Assembly (NCBI GenBank): GCA_029432795.1
Contig: JARNMJ010000044.1
Span: forward strand, 1 to 36,927
Direction: 5' to 3'
Length of the DNA stretch: 36,927 nucleotides
DNA from: Pontiellaceae bacterium B12219
GTDB taxonomy: Bacteria > Verrucomicrobiota > Kiritimatiellia > Kiritimatiellales > Pontiellaceae
Shown: in pieces, positions 18,823 through 26,570 of the stretch
How the letters are laid out: each line of letters opens with the position of its first letter
How positions within the stretch are numbered: the first letter of the stretch is position 1
Program-made: the position numbers and the translations under genes
Notes under the pieces: generated by a model
Told to the model about the DNA's origin: nothing
The model's database searches: none
The model's input: only the letters and a program-made list of their open reading frames with translations

Positions 18823-19518
18823 TTACTCTTCCTCTTTAAAGCGATAGCCGATGCCGCGCACCGTTTCAATAAACTGGCCGGCGTCGCCCAGTTTCTTGCG
18901 TAATCCGACAATCTGAACGTCCACCGAGCGGTCGGTTACCGGATAGTCCTCGCCATGAACGGCATCCACAATCTGGTACCGCGTGAAAACACGTCCCGGT
19001 TGCTGGGTCAACAGGTGCAGCACTTTAAATTCCGTGAAGGTCAGGGAAATGTTGCTGCCGTCGACTTCCACCTTGTGCCGGCCGACATCGATCGAAATAT
19101 TATGCACACTGATCAGATCCTCATTTGCAAGCGGCTGGGAGGAAACAATCCGCCGCAAAGCGGCTTTCACCCGAGCCAGCAATACACGCGGGCTGAATGG
19201 TTTCGTAATATAATCATCAGCACCCAGCTCCAGACCGGTCACAATATCTGCTTCTTCGCAGAGTGCGGTCAGCATAATAATCGGGATTGACGCGGTTTTG
19301 GGATCGCCCTTCAGTTTTTTACAGACCTCAAGCCCGTCTGCACCCGGCAGCATAATATCCAGCAGAATGAGGTCCGGCAGATATTCACCGGCAAGTGTGA
19401 TGGCCTCTTCTCCCGAATCGACCACCTTCACACGGTATTTTTTACGCTCCAGATTAAACTGCAACAGTTCCTGAATCGGCGCTTCATCCTCAACCACTAA
19501 AATCTTTATCTTTTCCAT
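18823..19518 (-). CDS. phoB: OmpR-family response regulator, PhoB-like
   Basis: A 231-residue regulator with an N-terminal receiver (acidic pair E10/D11, phospho-acceptor D54 in LLDIMLPG, conserved Lys in YITKPF) and a C-terminal winged helix (TRYQIVDAVHGEDYPVTDRSVDVQIVGLRKKLG) that binds DNA. The receiver and wing sequences match the PhoB branch. ATG 19518 has GGAAG upstream and gives a receiver start of normal length. It is transcribed before phoR and probably with it. An upstream CTAAC/GTTAG pair suggests autoregulation. It is the likely reader of the CTAAC repeats in the phosphate island. Confidence 0.9.
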   Translation of the reverse strand: MEKIKILVVEDEAPIQELLQFNLERKKYRVKVVDSGEEAITLAGEYLPDLILLDIMLPGADGLEVCKKLKGDPKTASIPIIMLTALCEEADIVTGLELGADDYITKPFSPRVLLARVKAALRRIVSSQPLANEDLISVHNISIDVGRHKVEVDGSNISLTFTEFKVLHLLTQQPGRVFTRYQIVDAVHGEDYPVTDRSVDVQIVGLRKKLGDAGQFIETVRGIGYRFKEEE

Positions 19519-19546
19519 GCGTTCAATCTTCCGCATTTACCCAACG

Positions 19547-19568
19547 CTAACAATCTTTAAAATGTTAG
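19547..19568 (-). promoter_or_regulatory. CTAAC/GTTAG half-site pair upstream of phoB
   Basis: CTAAC (19547-19551) and GTTAG (19564-19568) form an inverted pair spanning 22 bases, starting 28 bases upstream of the phoB start. The half-sites match those of the other phosphate genes, but here they face each other, so this is a weaker match. Confidence 0.35.
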
Positions 19569-19607
19569 AATACGGTTATCTGTTTGTTCGGTATGTGTTT
19601 GAGGCCG

Positions 19608-19700
19608 ACGAGGGGGCTCTCTCGTGATAACCCATCCACCGTTGGCGGCCTGGTGAAACAGGAACGGCTTACGACAGGATTGCGGTCTCCTGCGGGTTAT
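19608..19700. ncRNA. Possible structured RNA between phoB and the PP2C gene
   Basis: A 7-bp closing stem ATAACCC/GGGTTAT (19627-19633 with 19694-19700) encloses two hairpins. The first is CCGTT/AACGG (19639-19643 with 19663-19667) over CCTG/CAGG. The second is CAGGA/TCCTG (19675-19679 with 19688-19692). Together they form a three-way junction of 74 bases. A further hairpin ACGAG/CTCGT (19608-19625) lies alongside. The strand is unclear; on the minus strand it would be the 3' untranslated region of the phosphatase gene. It fits no RNA family I recognise and has no clear T-tract. Confidence 0.35.
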
Positions 19701-19703
19701 GTG

Positions 19704-20930
19704 TTATTCGCGCAATGCATGCAGGGTGAAGCCCAGCAGGCAGATGTCGTCGCCGAGTCTGGTGGTGCACGTATGCTCCCGCGCGGTTGCAATGAGAAGG
19801 GGCAGTAAGTCCTGCAGCGAAAGGCGGGTATTTTTCTCCAGCGTTTCCTGAAGCCGGAACGTACCGAACTCTTCGCCGGCTTCGTTCTCGGCTTCGCTGA
19901 TCCCATCGGTGTAGAGCAGAATTTCATCGCCGGGGTGCAGCTGGGTTTCAAAAGTGGCGTATTCATATTCCGGTACAATGGCGAGTGCGGGGCCGGCATC
20001 GGGTTCTTCAATTTTCAGCAGTGAAGCGCGGCCTTGTCCGGGTTGAATTAAAAACGGGGCGGGGTGGCCGGCAATGGCTCCGGAGAGCATCCCGGTTTGC
20101 GTGTCTATGATGACGTAGCAGGCGGTGGTGAAAAGGAAGGCATCGCCGGTTTGGAGCAGCGGGTATAATTGCTGATTCATGGCGGTGAGAAATTCGCCGG
20201 CAGTGGCGGCCTGATGGGTCAGTTTTTCAGAAACCGCCCGTATGATTCCGGTAATGAGTGCAGCCCGTACCCCGTGTCCCATGGCATCGCAGATCAGCAG
20301 GCCGGCTTTGGTTTCGTCGACTTGCTGAACGGAACAGTAGTCGCCGCCGATCTCGCTATCGGGTTCGTAATGGTAGTGGAAATCGAGGCAGGCTTTTCCG
20401 GTGTTGGAAATAAAGGAGGGGTAGGATTGCGGCAGGAAGGTATTCTGCAGGCGGGCGGCCATGCGAAGGTCTTCGGCAATCTGTTCCTGAGTTTGCGTCA
20501 GCTGCTCATTGACTTTTCGCAGCCGTTCACTTGTTTCTTCGAGTTCAGCTTCTTTCGTTTTGAGTTCTGTGATGTCATGGCCGATTCCAATGCATCCGAC
20601 AATGTGCCCCTCTTTATCGCGTAATGGAATCTTGGTGGTGGAGACCCATTTAATCAGGCCGTCGTTCCATTCCGCTTTTTCCTCTTTGCAGCGCATCGGT
20701 TCGCCGGTTTCATGAATTCGCTTTTCGTCCTGGGTTGCCATGGTGGCAAATTCTTCGGTGAACATATCGAAGTCGCATTTTCCGACGGCTTCCTGGGGAT
20801 TGCGGAATCCATTCCATTCTGCACAGGCTTTATTGACCAGGATGAAGCGGGAATTCAGGTCTTTGAAAAAGATCTTATCGGTCATGTTATCCATGAGCTG
20901 TTGGAGTAGTTCAGAATTATTCGGAATCAT
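19704..20930 (-). CDS. PAS-domain PP2C-type (RsbU/SpoIIE) phosphatase
   Basis: A 408-residue cytoplasmic signalling phosphatase. A PAS sensor domain (about 10-118, with FKDLNSRFILVNKACAEW) is followed by a short coiled coil (about 120-165) and a PP2C_SIG catalytic domain. The metal-binding acidic motifs are intact: EIGGDYC, DAMGHGV, LYTDGISEAEN and GDDICLL. Relatives dephosphorylate anti-sigma-factor antagonists in partner-switching stress pathways. No anti-sigma factor or STAS protein lies in this window, so the partner is unknown. GGAG lies seven bases upstream of the start. It is on the same strand as phoB but separated from it by the structured gap. Confidence 0.9.
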   Translation of the reverse strand: MIPNNSELLQQLMDNMTDKIFFKDLNSRFILVNKACAEWNGFRNPQEAVGKCDFDMFTEEFATMATQDEKRIHETGEPMRCKEEKAEWNDGLIKWVSTTKIPLRDKEGHIVGCIGIGHDITELKTKEAELEETSERLRKVNEQLTQTQEQIAEDLRMAARLQNTFLPQSYPSFISNTGKACLDFHYHYEPDSEIGGDYCSVQQVDETKAGLLICDAMGHGVRAALITGIIRAVSEKLTHQAATAGEFLTAMNQQLYPLLQTGDAFLFTTACYVIIDTQTGMLSGAIAGHPAPFLIQPGQGRASLLKIEEPDAGPALAIVPEYEYATFETQLHPGDEILLYTDGISEAENEAGEEFGTFRLQETLEKNTRLSLQDLLPLLIATAREHTCTTRLGDDICLLGFTLHALRE

Positions 20931-21004
20931 GGCGGTCTCCTTATCCGGATGAATCGTGCGGAGATCATAATCCTGAAGTGTATGGGTAACAAGGAACTAC
21001 AGCT

Positions 21005-22102
21005 CTATTCTTTCAGAGGGCCGGAAGAGGAATTTCGAATGATAAGCTGCCCTTTAAGTGTGATGCGCAGGGCGGAGCTGTCGGGAAAATGAATGCGGTT
21101 GAGCATGACGCGCACAGCGGCTTTGCCGATGTCTTTGCAAGGCTGTTTGTAACTCGTGAGCGGCACGCTGAGCAGCGAAGCATACTTCACGTCGTCAAAA
21201 CCGCACACCTGAAGAGCGCGGGGAATATCGGCCCCGAGGTTGAGCAGGGCGCGGAGCAGCAGGGCGGCCATGGCATCGTTGGCGCAGATGACGCCATCGA
21301 TATTGTTTTTCAGTACTTGCCGCGCGGTTTTTTCCGGCTGTTTGGTTGAAAAGTTTATGTCGAGTAATTCCCGGGCCATTCGCCCGTTGTGAACGAGGGC
21401 TTCCCGGGCGCCGATCCGGCGCAGCTGCACCGTCATGGCCGGGTTGGGGGCAGCCACGAAGGCAATGTTTCGACAGCCGTTGCTGAAAAGATGGCCGCCC
21501 ATGGTATAGCCGGCTTCGATGTTGTCGATGCCGATCAAATCGTAGGGGGTTTGACGCGGCCAGGAATAGACATCGCGGTCGAGCAGGACCACTTCGATGC
21601 CTTGGGCACGGAGCCGTTTGATGATATTAAGGTTAAAATCCTGCTGGGCCGGAATATATTCAACGGGCGTGAAAAAGACGCCGTTGACCCTGGCATTGAT
21701 AAACTGGTCGGCCAGCGAATCCGCGAGGGCTCTGGGGTTGCTTGCCAGGCTGAAGTCTGTCGGGCGGATGATGTACATTCCGGCTTCGCCGGCATTTTCT
21801 GTAATGCTGGCGCAGATCGGCTCGAAAATTTCAGTTTCATGCAGGCGGGGAATCAGCAGACCGACGCTAAGTGCGGATTTGCCCGGAGCCAGCACCTGGG
21901 TGCCGAAACCGGCGCGCCGCCGGATCATTTTTTCCTTGGTCAGCAAGCTCAGTGCTTTGGCGATGGTCGGGCGCGAAGCGTTGTAGGTTTTGCATAACTC
22001 GTTCTCCGTTGGCAGGAGGTCTCCGGCTTTGTAGGTCTGGTTTCGGATTAAAATCGTTAATTCGTCGTAAATCTGTAAGTACCTTGGTTTGGAATGCTTC
22101 AT
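21005..22102 (-). CDS. GntR/LacI hybrid transcriptional regulator (AraR-like)
   Basis: A 365-residue regulator with a GntR-type winged helix at the N-terminus (PRYLQIYDELTILIRNQTYKA, ENELCKTYNASRPTIAKAL) and a C-terminal LacI/periplasmic-binding-type effector domain (about 80-355, with DLIGIDN, GVICANDAMA and CGFDDVKYASL). This is the AraR-like layout, in which a sugar or sugar derivative releases the protein from DNA. It is divergent from the polyol operon across 134 bases that contain four AATGT repeats, so it is probably its repressor and autoregulated. The effector is unknown; a polyol, fructose or a phosphorylated form would fit. Confidence 0.88.
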   Translation of the reverse strand: MKHSKPRYLQIYDELTILIRNQTYKAGDLLPTENELCKTYNASRPTIAKALSLLTKEKMIRRRAGFGTQVLAPGKSALSVGLLIPRLHETEIFEPICASITENAGEAGMYIIRPTDFSLASNPRALADSLADQFINARVNGVFFTPVEYIPAQQDFNLNIIKRLRAQGIEVVLLDRDVYSWPRQTPYDLIGIDNIEAGYTMGGHLFSNGCRNIAFVAAPNPAMTVQLRRIGAREALVHNGRMARELLDINFSTKQPEKTARQVLKNNIDGVICANDAMAALLLRALLNLGADIPRALQVCGFDDVKYASLLSVPLTSYKQPCKDIGKAAVRVMLNRIHFPDSSALRITLKGQLIIRNSSSGPLKE

Positions 22103-22108
22103 GAGTCA

Positions 22109-22148
22109 AATGTAAATCTAATGTTATTAAAATGTTAAGTTAAATGTA
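22109..22148. promoter_or_regulatory. Four phased AATGTW repeats: likely operator
   Basis: AATGTA at 22109, AATGTT at 22120, AATGTT at 22131 and AATGTA at 22143 lie in tandem with spacings of 11, 11 and 12 bases. They start seven bases upstream of the regulator gene, within the shared divergent promoter region, so they may bind the regulator or a co-activator. Confidence 0.45.
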
Positions 22149-22236
22149 GCAAATAATTTTACAAAGTGGACGTTCGTGAGAACCTGTGAAAGTCAAATCA
22201 GGAAAAGGAATAACTCAATCAGGTGAGGAGAGTGCA

Positions 22237-23145
22237 ATGAGCGATAAATTTACAGTGGTTGGAATCGGAGAGCTCCTTTGGGATGTTTTTTCGCACCATA
22301 AGCGTCCGGGCGGCGCACCTGCCAACTTCGCATGCCATACAAGCCGGCTTGGAGCGCAGGCCTATCCGGTGAGCTGTGTCGGGCCGGATGCACTGGGCCG
22401 CGAGCTTCGTGAGCAGATTCAGGAAATGGGCGTCAGTACCCGGTATATCATGGACGCTGCTCAGGCAACGGGGGTGGTGGATGTGGTCTTGAATGCGGGA
22501 AAACCGACCTATGAAATTCACGAGGATGTCGCGTGGGATCATATCCCGTTTACGGACGACCTCAATGCGCTGGCCGGCAAACTGGATGCGGTTTGCTTCG
22601 GATCGCTTTCGCAGCGTTCGGCGGAATCGCGCAAAACGATTCACCGGTTTTTGCGGAGTATGCCGGATCATGCGCTGAAGATTTTTGATGTGAATCTGCG
22701 GCAGTCGTATTTTTCCAGGGAGCTGATTGCGGCTTCGTTGGAGCTGGCCAGCATTCTGAAACTCAGCGATGAAGAGTTGCCGGTGCTGGCCGATTTTTTC
22801 GGCCTGACGGGAAATGCGGAAGAGCAGCTCAAGCAATTGATCAAGCAGTTCGATCTTAAGCTGATTGCCTATACCCGCGGTCCCGATGGCAGCCTGTTGG
22901 TTGGTGCCTACGAAATGGACGATACCGCCGGACTTCCGGGAAAAGCGACCGATTCGGTCGGAGCCGGCGATTCGTTCACCGCAGCGCTTTGTATGGGGCT
23001 GCTGAAGGGATGGCCGTTGAAAAAAGTGAATTTGTTTGCGAATGAAGTCGCCACATTTGTCTGCTCCCAGAAGGGGGCCACTCCGGTTCTTCCGGGACAT
23101 TTGCTGGAGTATGGCGAAGTTAAAGAAACGGAGGAAGTGTCATGA
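22237..23145 (+). CDS. PfkB-family sugar kinase, probable fructokinase
   Basis: A 302-residue ribokinase-fold enzyme that would phosphorylate fructose with ATP. The N-terminal sugar-binding motifs (GIGELLWDVF, PGGAPANFACH) and the C-terminal signature DSVGAGDSFTAAL, with its catalytic Asp and anion hole, are intact. ATG 22237 has GAGGAG six bases upstream; an in-frame ATG at 22186 has no such site. The stop codon overlaps the permease start (ATGA), showing translational coupling. Fructose is inferred because the downstream dehydrogenase converts mannitol to fructose. Confidence 0.87.
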   Translation: MSDKFTVVGIGELLWDVFSHHKRPGGAPANFACHTSRLGAQAYPVSCVGPDALGRELREQIQEMGVSTRYIMDAAQATGVVDVVLNAGKPTYEIHEDVAWDHIPFTDDLNALAGKLDAVCFGSLSQRSAESRKTIHRFLRSMPDHALKIFDVNLRQSYFSRELIAASLELASILKLSDEELPVLADFFGLTGNAEEQLKQLIKQFDLKLIAYTRGPDGSLLVGAYEMDDTAGLPGKATDSVGAGDSFTAALCMGLLKGWPLKKVNLFANEVATFVCSQKGATPVLPGHLLEYGEVKETEEVS

Positions 23146-24878
23146 AATCAAGATTCCAATCATTGGAAAATGTCAGTGCTGAACAATTACCGATCGCGAA
23201 ACATAAACTGCATGGCTGGACTCATTTCATGGGGCTTTATGCCGGTGAGCATGTTGCGGCAACCGAATTTGTGATCGGGGCCACCTTCGTGGCGCTCGGG
23301 GCGAAAACCATGGATATTCTGCTCGGGTTGCTGATCGGGAATATTCTGGCCATTCTGAGCTGGACGCTCATCACGACGCCGATCGCGGTGGACACGCGGA
23401 TGAGTCTGTACACCTACCTGCATAAGATTGCCGGCGACAATATGACCAAATTATATAATTGGGCAAACGTCATCATATTCACGGTGATATCGGCGGCCAT
23501 GATCACGGTGTCGTCGACGGCGGTGCGCTTTTTATTCAAGATACCCGCCCAGCTGGCCTGGTATCCGACCAACCCGTGGTTTGTGCTCGTGGTGCTGGCC
23601 GTCGGGATTATTGTGGTCTTTGTCGCCATGTACGGCTTCAGTGCGGTCTCCGATTTTTCAGGCATTTGTGCCCCCTGGCTGTTTGTCATGTTTACCAGCG
23701 GAGCACTCGTGCTGCTGCCAGCCATTGCACAGGCGGTGCTGGGTAAAACCACCCTGTCCGGATTCGGCGATTTTCTGACCATCGGTAACGAGTCGATCTG
23801 GACCGGAGTGAATGCCGCAGGAGAACCGGGCATTGGATTGCTGGAAGTTATCGGTTTTGCGTGGGCGGCCAACACCATCACGCACTTCGGTCTCATTGAT
23901 ATGGCGCTGCTGCGTTATGCCAAAAAGAAAGTCTACGGACTGTGCACCAGCTCCGGCATGCTGTTCGGCCATTTTGTGGCATGGGTTGCTGCGGGAATCA
24001 TGGGTGCCGGAACAGCGGTTCTGCTGAAAAAAAGTATTACCGATCTCGATCCGGGCGATGTGGCATATTATGCACTGGGCCTTTCCGGTTTCGTCATCGT
24101 GATCATTGCCGGTTGGACAACCGCCAATGCCAACCTCTACCGCGCCGGTCTCGCCGCGCAGGCTATTTTCCATAAACATTCCCGCAAGAAAACCACGCTG
24201 GCTGTCGGCATTGTAACCGTTATTGTGGCCTGCTTCCCGTTTGTATTCACCAAAATGCTTCCGATGCTGACCTATGCCGGACTGCTGGTGGTTCCGGTTG
24301 GTGCGATTGTTTTTGCCGAGCACGTGATTTTTCCAAAGATCGGATTTACCCGCTACTGGGCGAAATACCGGAAACTGACACACAGCACGCCGGCGATTAC
24401 ATCCTGGATTGCCGGACTCGTTTTCGGATTCGGATTGAATGCACTGAATGTGATGTCGTTCTACTACCTCTTCATTCCCACCTGGATCTTCACCATTATT
24501 CTCTACACGCTGATGGCGAAAAAATACGGTGCTGCTGAAAAATATCCGGAAGAGGAAGCCGCGGAAGAAGCCTTCAATAAAGAAGTAGATGCCTTCCATG
24601 CCGAGCAGGCGCTCACGGCACCTCAGGCGGTGAAAGACCGTTCCATGCTGTCGAAAGTGTTTCACATTATTTCGCGTACCAGCCTGGCCATCACCCTGAT
24701 TCTCGCCTGTATCGTAATGTGGGGCAGTCCCGATATGGAAGCCTATGAAGTGAATCGCGATATATTCTATCGCTACGGATTCATCTGCACTGTCCTTTAT
24801 TTCGTCTTCGCCTACTGGGTGATGCGCCGCCGGAAAGCCCTCATTGTGGTGCCGGAGTCCGAAAACGCCATGTCCTAA
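23142..24878 (+). CDS. NCS1-like permease in the polyol operon
   Basis: A 578-residue inner-membrane transporter with about 12 to 14 hydrophobic segments. The N-terminus (LHGWTHFMGLYAGEHVAATEF, ILLGLLIGNILAILSW) and the central stretch with WTTANANLYRAGLA resemble the purine-cytosine permease (NCS1) family, which usually moves nucleobases with H+ or Na+. It is locked into a polyol operon by a four-base overlap with the kinase, which suggests a polyol or sugar substrate. A charged loop (about 470-500) precedes the last two or three helices. Codons 4-9 contain an exact TTCCAATCATTGGAA. The family call is moderately sure; the substrate is inference. Confidence 0.7.
   Translation: MKSRFQSLENVSAEQLPIAKHKLHGWTHFMGLYAGEHVAATEFVIGATFVALGAKTMDILLGLLIGNILAILSWTLITTPIAVDTRMSLYTYLHKIAGDNMTKLYNWANVIIFTVISAAMITVSSTAVRFLFKIPAQLAWYPTNPWFVLVVLAVGIIVVFVAMYGFSAVSDFSGICAPWLFVMFTSGALVLLPAIAQAVLGKTTLSGFGDFLTIGNESIWTGVNAAGEPGIGLLEVIGFAWAANTITHFGLIDMALLRYAKKKVYGLCTSSGMLFGHFVAWVAAGIMGAGTAVLLKKSITDLDPGDVAYYALGLSGFVIVIIAGWTTANANLYRAGLAAQAIFHKHSRKKTTLAVGIVTVIVACFPFVFTKMLPMLTYAGLLVVPVGAIVFAEHVIFPKIGFTRYWAKYRKLTHSTPAITSWIAGLVFGFGLNALNVMSFYYLFIPTWIFTIILYTLMAKKYGAAEKYPEEEAAEEAFNKEVDAFHAEQALTAPQAVKDRSMLSKVFHIISRTSLAITLILACIVMWGSPDMEAYEVNRDIFYRYGFICTVLYFVFAYWVMRRRKALIVVPESENAMS
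23154..23168. repeat. TTCCAA-NNN-TTGGAA palindrome at the start of the permease gene
   Basis: TTCCAATCATTGGAA begins 12 bases after the ATG of the permease and encodes FQSLE. It lies in the translation-initiation zone, where a hairpin could lower expression. Confidence 0.8.
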
Positions 24879-24888
24879 GTGAAATAAA

Positions 24889-24932
24889 ATCGAAGGTCTG
24901 GCTTACAGACCTACGACCTTCAGACCTTCGAT
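24889..24932. other. Hairpin with two competing folds between permease and dehydrogenase
   Basis: ATCGAAGGTCTG (24889-24900) pairs perfectly over 12 bp with 24921-24932. Its inner part can instead pair with CAGACCT at 24906-24912, making a 7-bp stem with a five-base loop. The two folds exclude each other. The element ends 24 bases before the dehydrogenase start, whose AGGAG is free. It may be an attenuator, an RNA processing site or a dispersed repeat. Confidence 0.55.
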
Positions 24933-24956
24933 AAAAAATTAATCAGGAGTTTAATC

Positions 24957-26447
24957 ATGAAAGAATCCGTTCTGTTGAAACAGGAAAACCTTCACCTTCT
25001 CGCAAATAAAATGGGGGTGCCGACCTACGACCGCAGCAAGGTCAAAGCAGGCATCGTGCACATCGGCGTCGGTGGCTTCCACCGTTCGCATGAAGCGTTT
25101 TACACCGATGCGCTTATGAATGAAACCGGTGTCCTCAACTGGGGCATCTGCGGCGTTGGACTGCGTGAAGCCGATCGTAAAATGCGCGATATTCTCAGCG
25201 ACCAGGATTTTCTGTATGCGCTGATCGTCAAGCATCCCGATGGCAAGGTTGAAACCCGCGTCATCGGCTCCATCATCGACTTCATGCTCAGCGTCGAAGA
25301 TCCCATCGCCGTCATCGACCGGATGGCGCATGAAGACACAAAAATTGTTTCGCTGACGATCACGGAAGGGGGCTACAACTTTAATCCCGCCACCGGTGAA
25401 TTTAATTTCGATAATCCGGATGTGCAACACGACCTTGCAAATCCCGGCAATCCGACCCTCGTCTTCGGTTTCCTGACCGCCGCACTCAAAAAACGCCGTG
25501 CCGCCGGCCTTCCGCCGTTCACCGTGCAATCGTGCGATAATGTGCAACACAATGGGGATATGACCAAAAAAATGCTGCTGGCTTTTGCCGGTAAGCAGGA
25601 TCCGGAACTGGCGGAGTGGATTGAAGCCAATGTCTGTTTCCCGAATGCGATGGTCGACCGCATTACCCCCTGTACCACACCAACGGATATTGAACTGCTC
25701 AGAACCGAGTTTGGCATTCGCGGTGCCTGGCCGGTGACCTGCGAACCTTTCTGTCAGTGGGTGATTGAAGACAACTTTTCGAACGGCCGCCCTGAATGGG
25801 AAAGCGTCGGCGCGCAGTTTGTGCCGGACGTTACGCCCTATGAAAAAATGAAAATCCGTCTGTTGAACGCCGGCCATTCTGTACTCGGTTTGCTCGGCTC
25901 GATTCACGGCCATGAAACCATCGATGGAGCCGTAAGCGATCCGCTGTTTGCTGAATACCTGCGTGCGTTCATGGATCTTGAAGCCACTCCGGTGCTCGAC
26001 ACCGTGGAAGGCATCAATCTCGAAGCTTATAAAGACAGTCTGATCGAGCGTTTCGGCAACCCGAATATCAAAGACAGCCTGTCCCGGATCTGTCTGGAAA
26101 GTTCGGCTAAACTGCCTAAGTTTCTGATCTCCACCATTCACGAAAATCTGGCTGCAGGAGGAAGCATAAAATACGCAACGCTCGTTATCGCCGCGTGGTG
26201 CCTCTACAGCGACAAAGGGTTGAGCCGCCACGGTGTTGAACTCGACATCGTTGATGAAATGAAAGACGAACTGCATGTTGCCGCCATGGGAACCGAAGAC
26301 GACCCGCTTTCGTTCCTGCGGTTGGAAAGTATTTTCGGCGATCTGGCCGGCAACGAACGCTTCACTGCGCTCTATACGGAAATGGTCAAGGCCATCTACG
26401 AAAATCCCGACATCGCCAAACAGATGGAAAAAGTTCTGGCCGGCTAA
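24957..26447 (+). CDS. Mannitol 2-dehydrogenase family oxidoreductase
   Basis: A 496-residue member of the long-chain mannitol dehydrogenase family. It would oxidise D-mannitol to D-fructose with NAD(P). An N-terminal Rossmann-type motif (IVHIGVGGFHRSH, about 33-45) is followed by a C-terminal helical catalytic domain with the family signature K299-x4-N304-xx-H307 (KMKIRLLNAGHS). Length matches bacterial mannitol 2-dehydrogenases. The related fructuronate and altronate reductases share these motifs, so D-arabinitol, sorbitol or a uronate are alternative substrates. The fructokinase partner favours mannitol. AGGAG lies eight bases before the ATG. Confidence 0.85.
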   Translation: MKESVLLKQENLHLLANKMGVPTYDRSKVKAGIVHIGVGGFHRSHEAFYTDALMNETGVLNWGICGVGLREADRKMRDILSDQDFLYALIVKHPDGKVETRVIGSIIDFMLSVEDPIAVIDRMAHEDTKIVSLTITEGGYNFNPATGEFNFDNPDVQHDLANPGNPTLVFGFLTAALKKRRAAGLPPFTVQSCDNVQHNGDMTKKMLLAFAGKQDPELAEWIEANVCFPNAMVDRITPCTTPTDIELLRTEFGIRGAWPVTCEPFCQWVIEDNFSNGRPEWESVGAQFVPDVTPYEKMKIRLLNAGHSVLGLLGSIHGHETIDGAVSDPLFAEYLRAFMDLEATPVLDTVEGINLEAYKDSLIERFGNPNIKDSLSRICLESSAKLPKFLISTIHENLAAGGSIKYATLVIAAWCLYSDKGLSRHGVELDIVDEMKDELHVAAMGTEDDPLSFLRLESIFGDLAGNERFTALYTEMVKAIYENPDIAKQMEKVLAG

Positions 26448-26459
26448 TTCGGATTAATT

Positions 26460-26539
26460 GCCGCAAAGATGCGCAGGATGCCGCCGCAGGCGGCTTCACG
26501 AAGAGAGTTTTTTTTGTGTTTTTTGCGCCTCTTTGTGGC
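26460..26539. repeat. Imperfect inverted-repeat element upstream of the OprB gene
   Basis: GCCGCAAAGATGCGC (26460-26474) and GCGCCTCTTTGTGGC (26525-26539) are near-perfect inverted arms (13 of 15). They flank an inner hairpin GCCGCC/GGCGGC (26480-26494) and T-rich runs. The 80-base unit resembles the 'gcaaagaggcgcaaaaa' intergenic repeats seen in several PVC bacteria. It ends 31 bases before the porin start and leaves the AGGAGG site free. Confidence 0.6.
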
Positions 26540-26570
26540 CAGTTGCTTATTTTTTAAGGAGGAAATAATC

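Noticed and set aside
19627-19700. A tRNA gene in the 74-base structure with a 7-bp closing stem
   Set aside because: The T-arm loop has eight bases and lacks TTCRANY, there is no D-arm or 7-base anticodon loop, and neither strand gives a clover leaf.
22219-23100. A 293-residue frame antisense to the fructokinase
   Set aside because: Shadow of a recognised gene with intact PfkB motifs on the other strand.
24951-26276. A 441-residue open frame antisense to the mannitol dehydrogenase
   Set aside because: It mirrors a well-conserved enzyme gene, has no motif, and carries the Phe/His-rich composition of a shadow frame.
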